Both the position numbers and the translations under genes were made by a program. A stretch of 64,000 nt of DNA from an uncultured Acidobacteriota bacterium (GTDB lineage Bacteria; Acidobacteriota; Blastocatellia; Pyrinomonadales; Pyrinomonadaceae). Below the pieces are notes generated by a model. That model was not told where the DNA came from, made no database searches, and was given only the letters and a program-made list of their open reading frames with translations. The DNA is taken from NCBI GenBank assembly GCA_937859595.1, contig CALMAH010000003.1, positions 1 to 64,000 on the forward strand, written 5' to 3'. Below, piece by piece: positions 19,036 to 29,171 of this stretch; position 1 is the stretch's first letter; each line of letters begins with the position of its first letter.

Positions 19036-20394
19036 ATGACTCGAGAGATCCGTAAAATTTTGATCGCAAACCGTGGTGAGATCGCCTGCAGGATCATCTG
19101 GACCTGTAAGGAGATGGGCATCAAGACCGTGGCCATACATTCCGAGGCCGACCGCGATGCGCTCCACGTACGTTTCGCGGACGAGGCCGTCTGCGTCGGC
19201 GGCAACCCCTCGGCGCAAAGCTATTTGAACATTCCCGCGATCATAAGTGCGGCCGAGATCACAAACGTTGACGCCATACATCCGGGTTATGGGTTTCTTG
19301 CCGAATCCGCGACCTTCGCGACTATCTGCGAGGACTGTAATATAAAATTCATCGGGCCGCGGGCGGAAGTGATCGCCATGATGGGTGATAAGGTCGAGGC
19401 CCGAAGGACGATGCAGGCCGCCGGTGTGCCGATCCTGCCCGGAAGCCCTGACCCTATCGAATCTGCCGACGAGGCCGCAGGCTTGGCACGTGAGATCGGT
19501 TTTCCGGTCATCATTAAGGCTGCCGCTGGCGGCGGCGGCCGGGGGATGCGTATAGTTCGTCAGGAAAGCGAGCTAAAAGGAAGTCTCGAGACCGCACAAT
19601 CAGAGGCCCTTGCCGCATTCAAGAACGGAGCGGTCTATATCGAGCGGTATATCGAGCGGCCACGGCACATTGAGATACAGGTGATCGCCGATGAGCACGG
19701 CAATTGTATCCATCTGGGCGAACGCGAATGCTCTATCCAACGTCGTCACCAGAAGTTGCTGGAAGAGGCCCCATCACCGATCATCACGCCGGAACAGCGC
19801 GAGCGGATGGGCAGCGTAGCTGTGGATGCATGTAAACAGATCGGATATTCAAATGTCGGCACGTTCGAATTTTTGCTCGATGAGGACGGCAGCTTCTATT
19901 TTATGGAGATGAATACCCGAATACAGGTCGAGCACCCCGTTACCGAGATGGTCACGCTTGCGGATATCGTCCGCAACCAGATAAGGATCGCCTCGGGTGA
20001 AAACCTCCAATATGAACAGAGCGACGTCAGGATCACCGGACACTCGATCGAATGCCGGATCAATGCCGAAGATCCTGTTAAGTTCACACCCAGCCCGGGG
20101 TTGATCACTGCGTTCAACATACCCGGCGGTCCGGGCGTGCGGGTAGACACCGCGGCATATCCGGGATATACCGTGCCGCCCTATTACGATTCGATGATCG
20201 CCAAGTTGATCGTCCATGCGCGGACCCGGGAATTGGCTATTGCGAGGATGCAAAGAGCTTTGGACATGATGGTGGTCGAGGGAATAAAGACCACTATCCC
20301 GCTCCACAAAAAGATAATGGCGAACGAGAAGTTTCGCTCCGGTGATTTCTCGACCAAATTTATGGAAGAGACAGACCTTCAGGTTGATAATTAA
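19036..20394 (+). CDS. accC: Biotin carboxylase subunit of acetyl-CoA carboxylase
   Basis: 452 residues with the biotin carboxylase N-domain ([20 protein letters not shown]), the ATP-grasp glycine loop [14 protein letters not shown] near 160, and the catalytic [14 protein letters not shown] near 290. It carboxylates the biotin of AccB using ATP and bicarbonate. The family length is about 450. It is not fused to a BCCP domain, which fits the separate accB just upstream. Confidence 0.97.
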   Translation: MTREIRKILIANRGEIACRIIWTCKEMGIKTVAIHSEADRDALHVRFADEAVCVGGNPSAQSYLNIPAIISAAEITNVDAIHPGYGFLAESATFATICEDCNIKFIGPRAEVIAMMGDKVEARRTMQAAGVPILPGSPDPIESADEAAGLAREIGFPVIIKAAAGGGGRGMRIVRQESELKGSLETAQSEALAAFKNGAVYIERYIERPRHIEIQVIADEHGNCIHLGERECSIQRRHQKLLEEAPSPIITPEQRERMGSVAVDACKQIGYSNVGTFEFLLDEDGSFYFMEMNTRIQVEHPVTEMVTLADIVRNQIRIASGENLQYEQSDVRITGHSIECRINAEDPVKFTPSPGLITAFNIPGGPGVRVDTAAYPGYTVPPYYDSMIAKLIVHARTRELAIARMQRALDMMVVEGIKTTIPLHKKIMANEKFRSGDFSTKFMEETDLQVDN

Positions 20395-20461
20395 GTTTCG
20401 ATAGCGGATAATTACTAGTGTTTCCGTTTCGATCTGAAAATACGGTAAATACAACTATTCT

Positions 20462-20504
20462 TTGCGGTTACCGCACATTGACGGTGCGGAGTTACTGCGA
20501 GCAA
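20462..20504 (+). promoter_or_regulatory. Candidate structured leader of rpsO
   Basis: Two hairpins share an arm: GCGG-tta-CCGC (20464-20474) and CCGCAC-...-GTGCGG (20471-20489), so both cannot form together. TTGC near 20462 and GCAA near 20501 could close an outer stem. S15 commonly represses its own mRNA through structured leaders of varied shape; applying that here is inference. Confidence 0.35.
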
Positions 20505-20532
20505 GGAGAGGCCAAAAAGAGCAGTCAGACAT

Positions 20533-20802
20533 ATGGCAACAGCAAAAGAAGTAAAAGAGAAAGTACTCAATGATTATCGCACCCACGGAACGGACACGGG
20601 CTCGCCCCAGGTCCAGGTCGCGTTGCTAACGCAGCGCATAAACGAATTGACCGAGCATTTCAAGGTCCACAAAAAAGACAACAATTCCCGTCGCGGGCTG
20701 CTCAAGATGGTCTCGCGGCGGCGCAAGCTGCTTGATTATCTAAAGCGAACCGAGATCAACGAATACCACGAGATAATCAAAAAACTAGGACTGAGAAGAT
20801 AA
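20533..20802 (+). CDS. rpsO: 30S ribosomal protein S15
   Basis: 89 residues with [20 protein letters not shown] and [20 protein letters not shown], the four-helix S15 signature. S15 binds the central 16S junction early in assembly. rpsO followed by pnp is a widely conserved pair. Confidence 0.98.
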   Translation: MATAKEVKEKVLNDYRTHGTDTGSPQVQVALLTQRINELTEHFKVHKKDNNSRRGLLKMVSRRRKLLDYLKRTEINEYHEIIKKLGLRR

Positions 20803-20975
20803 GAATCGTCGGATGCTATTGCGGACACATATTCCGGCATGGCATCAAAGATCGTGGCCGCTTCGGGCCTCTGGAATTGAACCGTTCTTTCGAAGAGTTT
20901 GCATGAGAGTGCTGAACGTGACAGCGAATATGTTCGAACGCAAAATAGGAACGACAAAAATTAATTATCTCCAAT

Positions 20976-21017
20976 GGCGGCGGAGCTTCACGAAACAGCT
21001 TCTGCCGCCTTTGTTTT
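20976..21017 (+). terminator. Hairpin with T-tract between rpsO and pnp
   Basis: GGCGGCGGAGCTT (20976-20988) pairs with AGCTTCTGCCGCC (20997-21009), closed by a short A-rich loop and followed by TTTGTTTT. It fits an intrinsic terminator or attenuator between rpsO and pnp; in E. coli the same gap holds a terminator and an RNase III site for PNPase autoregulation. Confidence 0.6.
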
Positions 21018-21028
21018 GAGGAATTACG

Positions 21029-23155
21029 ATGACGAAGAAATACTTGAAAGAATCGATAAAGGTCGGTGGCGAAGACCTTATCGTTGAAACCGGAAAGGTC
21101 GCCAAACAGGCCGATGGGTCGGTCGTTGTCCGTTACGGCGAAACGATGCTGCTCGTAACGGCTGTAAGTATGAGGTCAGCCCGCGAGGGGCTCGACTTTT
21201 TCCCGCTCACGGTCGAATATCGTGAGTCGATGTATGCCGCCGGGCGTATCCCGGGAAACTATTTCCGGCGTGAGGGCCGTCCCAGCGAGAAAGAGGTCCT
21301 GACCTGCCGCCTTATCGACAGGCCCGTACGCCCACTCTTTCCGGACGGCTACAGGTTCGAAACGCAGATAGTCGGAACCGTTATCTCGTCCGATTCGGAG
21401 AACGACCCGGACGTGATCGCTCTTACCGGAGCGTCGTGTGCTCTTTATTTATCCGATATCCCGTTCGATACACCGATTGCGGGTATTCGCGTCGGCCTGA
21501 TCGACGGCAAATATATAATTAATCCCACATTCGACGAACGTCGCGAGTCCGACCTCAACCTTGTGGTAGCCGGTACCGAGGAGGCCATCGTCATGGTCGA
21601 GGCCGAGGCGAACGAGGTCGAGGAAAAGATAATGCTTGAGGCCTTGATGATCGCCCACAAGGAGATCAAACGGCTCTGCCTCTGGCAAAAGGAGCTAGGT
21701 AAGGCCCTCGACATCAAAAAACGCGAATTCGTCCCGGCGGTGGTCGATGATTCGATCATTGCGGAGGTTGAGAAGAATTTTGGTGACAAGCTGCGGGCGG
21801 CGTTGGACACAACGGGCAAGGACAAACTCACCAGCTATGCCGAAGTTGACGCACTTAAGAAAGAGGTTGTTGACAGCTATCCCGACGACGAACCGGAAAA
21901 ACGCTTGATGGCCGGCAAGGCGTTCGGTGTACTCAAGGAAAAGATCTTTCGCGAGGACATGCTCGGAAATCGCCGGCGTCCGGACGGCCGAAAATTCTCT
22001 GAGATCCGTCCGATCGCTTGCGAGGTCGGCTGGCTCCCGCGTGTTCACGGCTCGGCTCTGTTCACCCGCGGCGAGACCCAGGCCATCGTGGCCGCGACGC
22101 TCGGGACCAAGATGGACGAGCAGTTCATGGACGATATCGAAAAAGGCGAGGTCAAGCGGCGCTTTATGCTCCACTATAATTTCCCGCCTTATTCGGTTGG
22201 CGAAGCCGGCCGGTTTGGCGGCACGTCGCGACGCGAGACGGGCCATGGAAATCTCGCCCGCCGGGCGATCGAAACGGTGTTGCCGGACGAGGCAGACTTT
22301 CCCTACACCATCCGTATCGTCTCCGACATAACCGAATCAAACGGCTCATCTTCGATGGCCTCGGTGTGTGGCGGTATTCTCAGTCTGATGGATGCCGGGG
22401 TTCCTATCAAAAAGCCCGTAGCGGGCGTCGCGATGGGGCTGGTGATGGAGGGCAACCGCTACGCGATCCTTTCTGATATTGCCGGAGCGGAGGACCATTA
22501 CGGGGACATGGACTTTAAGGTGACGGGCACCCGTGATGGCATCACCGCACTGCAGATGGACATCAAGGTCGCCGGCATCAACGCGATGATCCTCCAGGAA
22601 GCTCTGGAGCAGGCCCGCAAAGGCAGGCTCCATATCCTCGAGATCATGGAAAAGGCCATTGCTGAACCACGCGAGGACATCTCGAAATATGCGCCGCGTA
22701 TCATCACGCTCAAGATACATCCGGACAAGATCCGCGACGTTATCGGCAAGGGCGGCTCGGTCATTCGAGCCCTCACCGAAGAGACAGGTGCGAAGATAGA
22801 TGTTCAGGACGATGGAACGGTACTGATCGCGACCGCCGATGGTGCCGCAGCCGAAGAGGCGGTTGCGCGAATCAAGGCCATCACGGCCGAGGCAGAGGTC
22901 GGCGACACCTATCTCGGAACAGTTTCACGCATTGTCGATTTCGGCGCATTCGTTGAGATCTTGCCGGGACTTGACGGCCTGCTGCACATCTCTGAGATCT
23001 CGGATCGCCGCGTCAAGGACGTCCGCGACGAACTCAAAGAGGGCCAGCAGATAATGGTCAGATGTATCGGAAAGGAAGGCAACAAGGTCAAGCTTTCGCG
23101 CAAGGCCATACTTGCCGAAGAGAAAGCCAAGGCATCAGGCGGCGGCGAGGACTAA
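21029..23155 (+). CDS. pnp: Polyribonucleotide nucleotidyltransferase (PNPase)
   Basis: 708 residues: two RNase PH domains (FFPLTVEYRESMYAAGRIPG in the first; GETQAIVAATLG and the catalytic-core region DITESNGSSSMASVCGG in the second), then a KH domain with VIGKGGSVIRALTEETGAKI and an S1 domain with GDTYLGTVSRIVDFGAFVEI. It degrades RNA 3' to 5' by phosphorolysis and is a degradosome component. Confidence 0.98.
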   Translation: MTKKYLKESIKVGGEDLIVETGKVAKQADGSVVVRYGETMLLVTAVSMRSAREGLDFFPLTVEYRESMYAAGRIPGNYFRREGRPSEKEVLTCRLIDRPVRPLFPDGYRFETQIVGTVISSDSENDPDVIALTGASCALYLSDIPFDTPIAGIRVGLIDGKYIINPTFDERRESDLNLVVAGTEEAIVMVEAEANEVEEKIMLEALMIAHKEIKRLCLWQKELGKALDIKKREFVPAVVDDSIIAEVEKNFGDKLRAALDTTGKDKLTSYAEVDALKKEVVDSYPDDEPEKRLMAGKAFGVLKEKIFREDMLGNRRRPDGRKFSEIRPIACEVGWLPRVHGSALFTRGETQAIVAATLGTKMDEQFMDDIEKGEVKRRFMLHYNFPPYSVGEAGRFGGTSRRETGHGNLARRAIETVLPDEADFPYTIRIVSDITESNGSSSMASVCGGILSLMDAGVPIKKPVAGVAMGLVMEGNRYAILSDIAGAEDHYGDMDFKVTGTRDGITALQMDIKVAGINAMILQEALEQARKGRLHILEIMEKAIAEPREDISKYAPRIITLKIHPDKIRDVIGKGGSVIRALTEETGAKIDVQDDGTVLIATADGAAAEEAVARIKAITAEAEVGDTYLGTVSRIVDFGAFVEILPGLDGLLHISEISDRRVKDVRDELKEGQQIMVRCIGKEGNKVKLSRKAILAEEKAKASGGGED

Positions 23156-23232
23156 TTCTTTTCACCACAGGGAACACAGAGTTCATGGAGATCTATTTTG
23201 ACTCTCTGTGAACTCTGTGGCAATTTTCACCT
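23156..23232. repeat. Fold-back spacer between pnp and glyS
   Basis: CCACAG at 23165-23170 and CTGTGG at 23215-23220 form the ends of an imperfect hairpin whose arms read CCACAGGGAACACAGAG and CTCTGTGAACTCTGTGG. It ends a few bases before the glyS start. Confidence 0.6.
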
Positions 23233-24624
23233 ATGTCAGCACCGAATATTGAGACCATAGTTTCTCTTTCAAAACGAAGAGGTTTTGTTTTCCCTGCGTC
23301 GGAGATCTACGGCGGACTTGGCTCATCGTGGGATTACGGCCCGCTTGGTGTGGAACTTGTCAACAACATCAAGAACAGCTGGTGGCGACGCCTGGTCTAT
23401 GAACGCGACGACATCGAAGGCATCGATTCGTCGATAATCCAGAACCGCCTCGTTTGGAAATATTCGGGACACGAGGACACATTTAGCGATCCGCTTGTAG
23501 ATTGCCGCGAATGCAAATCCCGGCTCCGGCAGGATAAGCTCGAACAGGATGCGGAAGGAAAGTTCGTCTGTTCGAACTGCGGATCGACGAACCTGACCGA
23601 TCCGAAAGATTTCAACCTGATGTTTCGCACGACGGTCGGTGCCGCTTCAACCGATGACGACCCGGCAGCACTCGCCTATCTAAGGCCCGAGACAGCCCAA
23701 GGCATTTTCACCAATTTTGCCAACGTGCTGAATACGTCTCGCCGCAAACTTCCGTTCGGTATTGCACAGATAGGCAAAGCGTTTCGCAATGAGGTGACGC
23801 CCGGCAATTTCATCTTTCGCACACGTGAATTCGAGCAGATGGAGCTTGAATATTTCGTAAAACCGGACGAGGCCGCTGCGGCACACCAGGAGTGGATCGA
23901 CGGCTTTGACGAATGGCTGCGGTCGCTTGGTATTTCGTCCGCCAATCTTAAACATTACGAACAGTCGAACGCCGAGCTGGCCCATTATGCCGAGCGTACC
24001 GTCGATATCCTTTACCGCTTTTTCCCCGAACGCGAAGATGAAGACAAACAGTGGGACGAACTGATGGGGATCGCCAACCGGACGGATTTTGATCTTCGAG
24101 TTCATTCCAAAAAGCCTGAAGACGCCGATGGGAAGCGGCTAAACCCCGATTCGACCGAAGACCTGTCGTATTTTGACACGGCGACGAACGAGCGCTTTTA
24201 TCCGTATATTATCGAACCGTCGGTCGGTGTAAATCGCACCCTGCTGGCTGTGATGATGGACGCCTATACCGAGAAAACGAACGAAAAGGGCGAGACCCGC
24301 GTCATTCTCAAGCTAACGCCCGAAATGGCACCGATAAAGGTGGCAGTGCTGCCGCTTGCGAAGAACAAGCCCGAGATCGTTGAGATGGCGAAACGGTTGA
24401 AGAGGGATCTGCAGCCCTCAATGCGAGCCGTTTATGACGACACCGGCGGCATCGGTAAACTCTACGCCCGCCAGGATGAGATCGGCACGCCCTTCTGCGT
24501 CACCGTCGATCACGAATCCCTGGAAGACAAGGCCGTCACCGTCCGCAACCGCGACACGTGGGAACAGGAACGTATCCAAACTGATAACTTGAAAGCATAC
24601 TTAGAAGAACGCCTTTCAAGTTAG
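23233..24624 (+). CDS. glyS: Glycyl-tRNA synthetase, single-chain dimeric type
   Basis: 463 residues of the alpha2 class II type found in archaea, eukaryotes and many bacteria, not the alpha2-beta2 type. It starts NIETIVSLSKRRGFVFPASE, has motif 2 (FRNEVTPGNFIFRTREFEQM) near 190-210 and motif 3 (EPSVGVNRTLLAVM) near 330, plus a C-terminal anticodon-binding domain (KVAVLPLAKNKPEIVEMAKR). Two CxxC pairs in the insert (CREC, CSNC) suggest a zinc site. Confidence 0.97.
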   Translation: MSAPNIETIVSLSKRRGFVFPASEIYGGLGSSWDYGPLGVELVNNIKNSWWRRLVYERDDIEGIDSSIIQNRLVWKYSGHEDTFSDPLVDCRECKSRLRQDKLEQDAEGKFVCSNCGSTNLTDPKDFNLMFRTTVGAASTDDDPAALAYLRPETAQGIFTNFANVLNTSRRKLPFGIAQIGKAFRNEVTPGNFIFRTREFEQMELEYFVKPDEAAAAHQEWIDGFDEWLRSLGISSANLKHYEQSNAELAHYAERTVDILYRFFPEREDEDKQWDELMGIANRTDFDLRVHSKKPEDADGKRLNPDSTEDLSYFDTATNERFYPYIIEPSVGVNRTLLAVMMDAYTEKTNEKGETRVILKLTPEMAPIKVAVLPLAKNKPEIVEMAKRLKRDLQPSMRAVYDDTGGIGKLYARQDEIGTPFCVTVDHESLEDKAVTVRNRDTWEQERIQTDNLKAYLEERLSS

Positions 24625-24661
24625 CGACCGCGCTAACCGAGCCGCCGCCAAAAAGCTGAAA

Positions 24662-24691
24662 CGTCGAGAAACTAGTGATAGGCGCTCGACG
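24662..24691. terminator. Possible hairpin between convergent genes
   Basis: CGTCGAG (24662-24668) and CTCGACG (24685-24691) form a perfect 7-bp stem in the gap between glyS and the convergent gene at 24703. No strong T-tract follows on either strand, so the call is tentative. Confidence 0.3.
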
Positions 24692-24702
24692 AAATAGGCA
24701 GG

Positions 24703-25617
24703 CTATCTAACCACTCTCAGACGCGGTGCTTCCACGTCTCTGAGCCTATTCCAGACGATGGTGATATTGCCGGCCTCGTCTTTTTCGACCACGCGAAATG
24801 CGACTATCACATCACGCCGTTTGTCGAACGCGAGTTCGTCATATTGTATGCCGTCCACCGTCTGAAAATATTGCCCGCGATAGGCTATCGACCGCAGCAG
24901 ATACGTCGAGTTCGCCTTTACCAGATGTCCCCGTCGATAGAAAAAACCGTCCGCGTTTATCCCGTTCAGGATCTCTTCGTCAAACCGTATGAATTCGTTA
25001 CTGTCGCGAACGGGTTTCAGCCCTGTTAGAAACTTTATCCCCTTTGTCTGCAGGTTCACGTTCTCTATCGCGACATCGCCGATCTCCGCCATCAGCACCT
25101 GTTGCAGTACGCCGCCGGTCTTGAATATCCCATCGTGCAAGATCAGGTCCGCCAGCCGAGGCATACGATAGCTTTCCGTGCGAAACGAGAACGCTATCCC
25201 GCCACCCGGCATAGTAAACGCGGCACACTCTTCTTTCGCACCCACCACCTGCGTGTCCGAGACACATTCGGAATTGGCGTTCAGTTTTACTATACCCGTG
25301 TTCGGGTTCCTCAGGAACGTCCTGTATTTTTCGGTAAGCGATCCGCTGACGGCCAATGCCTCGGTCTCTTCTCTCGTTGGTATTCGGTAAATGCCTCGTT
25401 TCGGGTCGAGCAGTGGGTGTTGCGTATCTCTTTCTTTTGGTGTCATTAGCTCGATCGACCTTAGCCGATCGTACTGCGCGTTATCGGCTGTTATCGGGCT
25501 CACGGGTCTTTGCCCCTGTCCCGGCGGCGGTGTCGGAGCCGGGGTGCCGGGCGTCTGCGCAAATGAAGCCGTTACGGCGAGAAGGAACGTGGAAACCAGC
25601 ATCCAAAAGCGCGTCAT
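24703..25617 (-). CDS. Secreted protein of unknown function
   Basis: 304 residues with a clear signal peptide (MTRFWMLVSTFLLAVTASFA, cleavage near AQT) and a Pro-rich linker. GGAGG sits 7 bases before the ATG, which supports the start. The rest is soluble, with two Cys (ECVSDTQ and EECAAF) that could form a disulfide. I recognise no domain. It is convergent to glyS and lies 125 bp upstream of no obvious operon partner. Confidence 0.8.
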   Translation of the reverse strand: MTRFWMLVSTFLLAVTASFAQTPGTPAPTPPPGQGQRPVSPITADNAQYDRLRSIELMTPKERDTQHPLLDPKRGIYRIPTREETEALAVSGSLTEKYRTFLRNPNTGIVKLNANSECVSDTQVVGAKEECAAFTMPGGGIAFSFRTESYRMPRLADLILHDGIFKTGGVLQQVLMAEIGDVAIENVNLQTKGIKFLTGLKPVRDSNEFIRFDEEILNGINADGFFYRRGHLVKANSTYLLRSIAYRGQYFQTVDGIQYDELAFDKRRDVIVAFRVVEKDEAGNITIVWNRLRDVEAPRLRVVR

Positions 25618-25742
25618 AAATCTTTACCTCCGATTTTCCGAATAGGATAACACCATTTCCGCAGCCTCGATGTTAGATCTTGCTCCGTTACGGCATCTCT
25701 AGGCCCCGCCAACGCGTTTGAGTACGCCCGGAACCGGGCCGC

Positions 25743-27227
25743 TCAAGCCCCGAAACCGATCGACACGGCAATTGCCAGAACGATCAGCCCGACGGCAAAA
25801 AGCACTAACTGCAGGGGCAGTATCCATTTCGCCCACTTCGTCCATGAAATGCCGCCCAGCGCCAGAGCTCCCATCAGGACCGGGCTCGTCGGGACGATCA
25901 TATTCGTAAATCCGTCGCCCATCTGAAACGCGAGCACCGCCGTCTGCCGGGTTACACCGACCAGGTCCGATAGCGGGGCCATCAGCGGGATCGTGAGGGC
26001 CGCCTGGCCGCTGCCCGACGGGATAAAGAAATTTATTAGCGTCTGGCAGCCGAACATCACCATTGCCGCCGTCGCTGAGCTGGTCCCTTCAAGGACAGAA
26101 GCCATCGCGTGGAGTATCGTATCTATGACCTGTCCGTCCTGCAACACGATCAATATCCCCCGGGCAAGTCCAATGATCACACCGGTCACCGCCAACTGCC
26201 GTACGCCTTCCGTAAATGCGGTTGCGGTCCCGTTTCCCCCGAGCCCGCCGACCAGCCCCATCAGCAGCCCAAGGCCGATAAAGAGCGCAGCGATCTCAAC
26301 AATGTACCACCCCTGGCCGCCCTGGTCCGGAGGCAATACCCCCCAAACCAGGACCGCTAAACCGACGAAAAAGATCGCCAGCACTGCCTTTTGCCGGGCT
26401 GTAAATGTCGCGTCGACTTCGTTCAGGTGCAGCCCCGATCTACGCTTTTCTTGGTCGGCCTCAAATGTCGGGCTTCTCTCCGGGTCCTTGCGAACTCGGT
26501 GCGCGTACCACATTACGAAGACGATACCTATGCCCGTGATCACCAACCATAGGACCATTCGAAATCCCGCGCCCGAAAATAGCGGAACGCCCGCGATCCC
26601 CTGAGCGACGCCCACCGTAAACGGATTAAAGAACGCCGCCGCAAATCCGGTCATCGAACCGACGATCGGTATCGACGCCCCGGTTATCGAATCGTAACCA
26701 AGCGCTAGCGCCAGCGGCACAAAGATCAAAACGAAGGGGATCATCTCCTCTGCCATCCCGAAGATAGCCCCGCCAAGCGAAAAGAGCGTCATAAATAGCG
26801 GCACCATCATCAGCTCCAGCGACCGGGATCTACGCGAAGCCTGCACAAGCCGCCGCAGTGCCGCATCCACGGCGCCCGTCCGCTGCAGTATCGAAAATGC
26901 ACCTCCCACCAGGAAAACGAACGCGATCACCTGAACCACATCCGGGTCAGTAAACCCAAGTATCGGGGCCTTTAGCACCATTCCCGTCGAATGGATCAAG
27001 GCCCCTATCACGCCGCGTTCCTCCCGTTCCAGCGTTGCGAACGTCCCGGGTACCACAACCTCACGCGTGCCTACGCCCTGAACCTGCATCTCGCTGCGTT
27101 CATATGCCCCCGGCGGTACCACCCACGTCAATATGGCGGCAAAAACGATGATGATAAAGATGATCAGCGCCGTATCCGGCGACCTGAATCTCTTCGTTCC
27201 TTCGGTTGTTTTCTCAGCTTCGATCAT
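25743..27227 (-). CDS. YfcC-family membrane transporter
   Basis: From ATG 27227 (MIEAEKTTEGTKRFRSPDTA) the protein has 494 residues and about 12 hydrophobic segments. The WVVPPGAYER motif after the first helix, the FGMAEEMIPFVLIFVPLALA segment and the C-terminal FIPSGSGQAALTIPLMAPLS and QMGDGFTNMIVPTSP are typical of the YfcC/DcuC-like carriers. Annotations of this family vary (dicarboxylate or basic amino-acid antiport); substrate cannot be told from sequence. The frame is open 24 codons further upstream, without support. Confidence 0.88.
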   Translation of the reverse strand: MIEAEKTTEGTKRFRSPDTALIIFIIIVFAAILTWVVPPGAYERSEMQVQGVGTREVVVPGTFATLEREERGVIGALIHSTGMVLKAPILGFTDPDVVQVIAFVFLVGGAFSILQRTGAVDAALRRLVQASRRSRSLELMMVPLFMTLFSLGGAIFGMAEEMIPFVLIFVPLALALGYDSITGASIPIVGSMTGFAAAFFNPFTVGVAQGIAGVPLFSGAGFRMVLWLVITGIGIVFVMWYAHRVRKDPERSPTFEADQEKRRSGLHLNEVDATFTARQKAVLAIFFVGLAVLVWGVLPPDQGGQGWYIVEIAALFIGLGLLMGLVGGLGGNGTATAFTEGVRQLAVTGVIIGLARGILIVLQDGQVIDTILHAMASVLEGTSSATAAMVMFGCQTLINFFIPSGSGQAALTIPLMAPLSDLVGVTRQTAVLAFQMGDGFTNMIVPTSPVLMGALALGGISWTKWAKWILPLQLVLFAVGLIVLAIAVSIGFGA

Positions 27228-27418
27228 ATTTGATTGTGCCAACAGGAAATTTGGATCAGGGAAATGAGAACGCCGCCATCTGACTTTGTAGCGTAGCAAA
27301 CAGGCGCTTGGTTTGGTGATGATATTCCCCGTTAGGTTCCACAGTCAAGCCGGATCAGCATGCCGCCTACGCAGATCTGCCCCGCATCTCCCCTCTCTGT
27401 GTTTTTGCCCCATTAAGC

Positions 27419-27424
27419 TACAAT
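27419..27424 (+). promoter_or_regulatory. Possible -10 box upstream of ftcD
   Basis: TACAAT lies 46 bp before the ftcD ATG in the 243-bp divergent gap shared with the YfcC gene. No good -35 hexamer is seen 17 bp upstream, so the call is weak. The rest of the gap shows no other feature. Confidence 0.25.
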
Positions 27425-27470
27425 TGCACCTTAACCTACCCATTTGTGTTGATGGGCATTGATAAACTCT

Positions 27471-29171
27471 ATGAAAAAACTCATCGAATGTGTGCCGAAT
27501 TTCAGCGAGGGACGCGACCTTGGGGTCATAAAACAGATCACGGACGAGATAGAAAAGATCGATGGTGTGAAGCTGCTGGACGTCGATCCCGGAGCGACGA
27601 CGAACCGTACGGTTGTGACGTTTGTTGGAACTCCGGACGAGGTTATTGAAGCGGCGTTCCAAGCCGTAAAAAAGGCACAGGAACTCATAGATATGCGGTG
27701 GCACAAAGGCGATCATCCTCGGTTCGGTGCGACCGATGTTTGTCCTTTGGTGCCCGTCTCCGGCATTTCGATGGAAGAAACAGCCGAGTACGCCAGAATT
27801 TTGGGAAGGCGAATTGGCGAAGAGCTCGGAATTCCGATCTATCTGTATGAGAATGCCGCGACGAAAGATAAACGCCGCAACCTTGCCAACTGTCGCGAGG
27901 GCGAATACGAGGGCCTCAAGGACCGCATCTCGTCCGATGAATGGAAACCCGACCACGGCCCGGCGGAGTTCAATGAGAGCGTTGCCCGTTCGGGCGCGAC
28001 GGCCGTCGGTGCTCGAGATTTCCTGATCGCGGTGAACTTCAATTTGAACACAACATCGACCCGGCGGGCGAACGCGATCGCGTTCGATGTCCGTGAGAAG
28101 GGACGGCCGAAGCGCGACGGCCACCCAATAACCGGCAAGCCGATCCTCAACGAACGCGGCGAACCGGTGATGATCCCCGGAACGTTGAAGGGCACCAAAG
28201 CCATCGGTTGGTTCATCGACGAATACGGAATCGCCCAGGTTTCGATGAACATCACGAATCTGTCGGAAACGCCGCTGCATATCGCGTTTGACGAGGTTTG
28301 TGAAAAGGCCGCGGCCCGAGGTGTCCGCGTGACCGGAATGGAGATCGTCGGCTTGGTCCCGAAAAAGGCGATCGTTGACGCGGGCGAGCATTATCTCCGT
28401 AAACAGCGGCGTTCGCTCGGTGTTACTGAAGCTGAGAAGGTAAAAATAGCGATCCGTTCTTTGGGCCTTGATGACCTGAAGCCTTGGGACCCGAACGAAA
28501 AGATCATCGAATATGTTCTGGCCGCTGATGAAAAAAAGGCGCAGCTCGTTAATATGACGTGTCGCGGTTTTGCCGATGAAACCGCTTCAGAATCGCCCGC
28601 GCCCGGCGGCGGTTCGATATCGGCATACATGGGTGCCCTGGGTGCTTCGCTCGCGGCTATGGTCGCAAATCTCTCGTCACACAAGGCCGGCTGGGACGAA
28701 CGCTGGGAAGAATTTTCCGATTGGGCTGTCAAAGGCCAGGCCATAAAGGACGATCTGCTTCGGTTAGTGGATGAGGACACTGAGGCTTTTAATAGGATCA
28801 TGGATGCCTTCGGCCTGCCTAAGGGCACCGACGAGGAAAAAGCTGCGAGGTCTGCCGCCATACAAGAAGCTACCCGTTTCGCTACAGAAGTACCGTTTCG
28901 GACAATGGAAAGGTCCTTCGACGCTTTTGAAGTGCTCAGGGCAATGGCTGAACACGGCAACCCAAACTCTGTTTCTGATGCCGGTGTCGGAGCTTTGTGT
29001 GCGCGTTCGGCCGTTATGGGAGCATATTTGAACGTAAAGATAAATGCTGCCGAATTAAAGGATAAGACATTTGCGGACGACCTGATCAGCCGCGGCGCGG
29101 AGATCGAACGACTTGCCCTTAGCTCCGAAACCGAGATCCTCGAAATGGTGAACGCAAAGATGGGATCGTAG
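27471..29171 (+). CDS. ftcD: Bifunctional glutamate formiminotransferase / formimino-THF cyclodeaminase
   Basis: 566 residues from ATG 27471 (MKKLIECVPNFSEGRDLGVI). Residues 1-about 300 are the formiminotransferase N and C domains (DPGATTNRTVVTF, HPRFGATDVCPLVPV); residues about 370-560 are the cyclodeaminase domain (ESPAPGGGSISAYMGALGAS). It transfers the formimino group of N-formimino-glutamate to tetrahydrofolate and releases ammonia, the last steps of one histidine-degradation route. Such fusion is known in animals and some bacteria. No other hut gene is nearby. Confidence 0.95.
   Translation: MKKLIECVPNFSEGRDLGVIKQITDEIEKIDGVKLLDVDPGATTNRTVVTFVGTPDEVIEAAFQAVKKAQELIDMRWHKGDHPRFGATDVCPLVPVSGISMEETAEYARILGRRIGEELGIPIYLYENAATKDKRRNLANCREGEYEGLKDRISSDEWKPDHGPAEFNESVARSGATAVGARDFLIAVNFNLNTTSTRRANAIAFDVREKGRPKRDGHPITGKPILNERGEPVMIPGTLKGTKAIGWFIDEYGIAQVSMNITNLSETPLHIAFDEVCEKAAARGVRVTGMEIVGLVPKKAIVDAGEHYLRKQRRSLGVTEAEKVKIAIRSLGLDDLKPWDPNEKIIEYVLAADEKKAQLVNMTCRGFADETASESPAPGGGSISAYMGALGASLAAMVANLSSHKAGWDERWEEFSDWAVKGQAIKDDLLRLVDEDTEAFNRIMDAFGLPKGTDEEKAARSAAIQEATRFATEVPFRTMERSFDAFEVLRAMAEHGNPNSVSDAGVGALCARSAVMGAYLNVKINAAELKDKTFADDLISRGAEIERLALSSETEILEMVNAKMGS

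Noticed and set aside
24625..24702. tRNA gene after glyS
   Set aside because: The stem present does not form a cloverleaf and no T-loop sequence is found.
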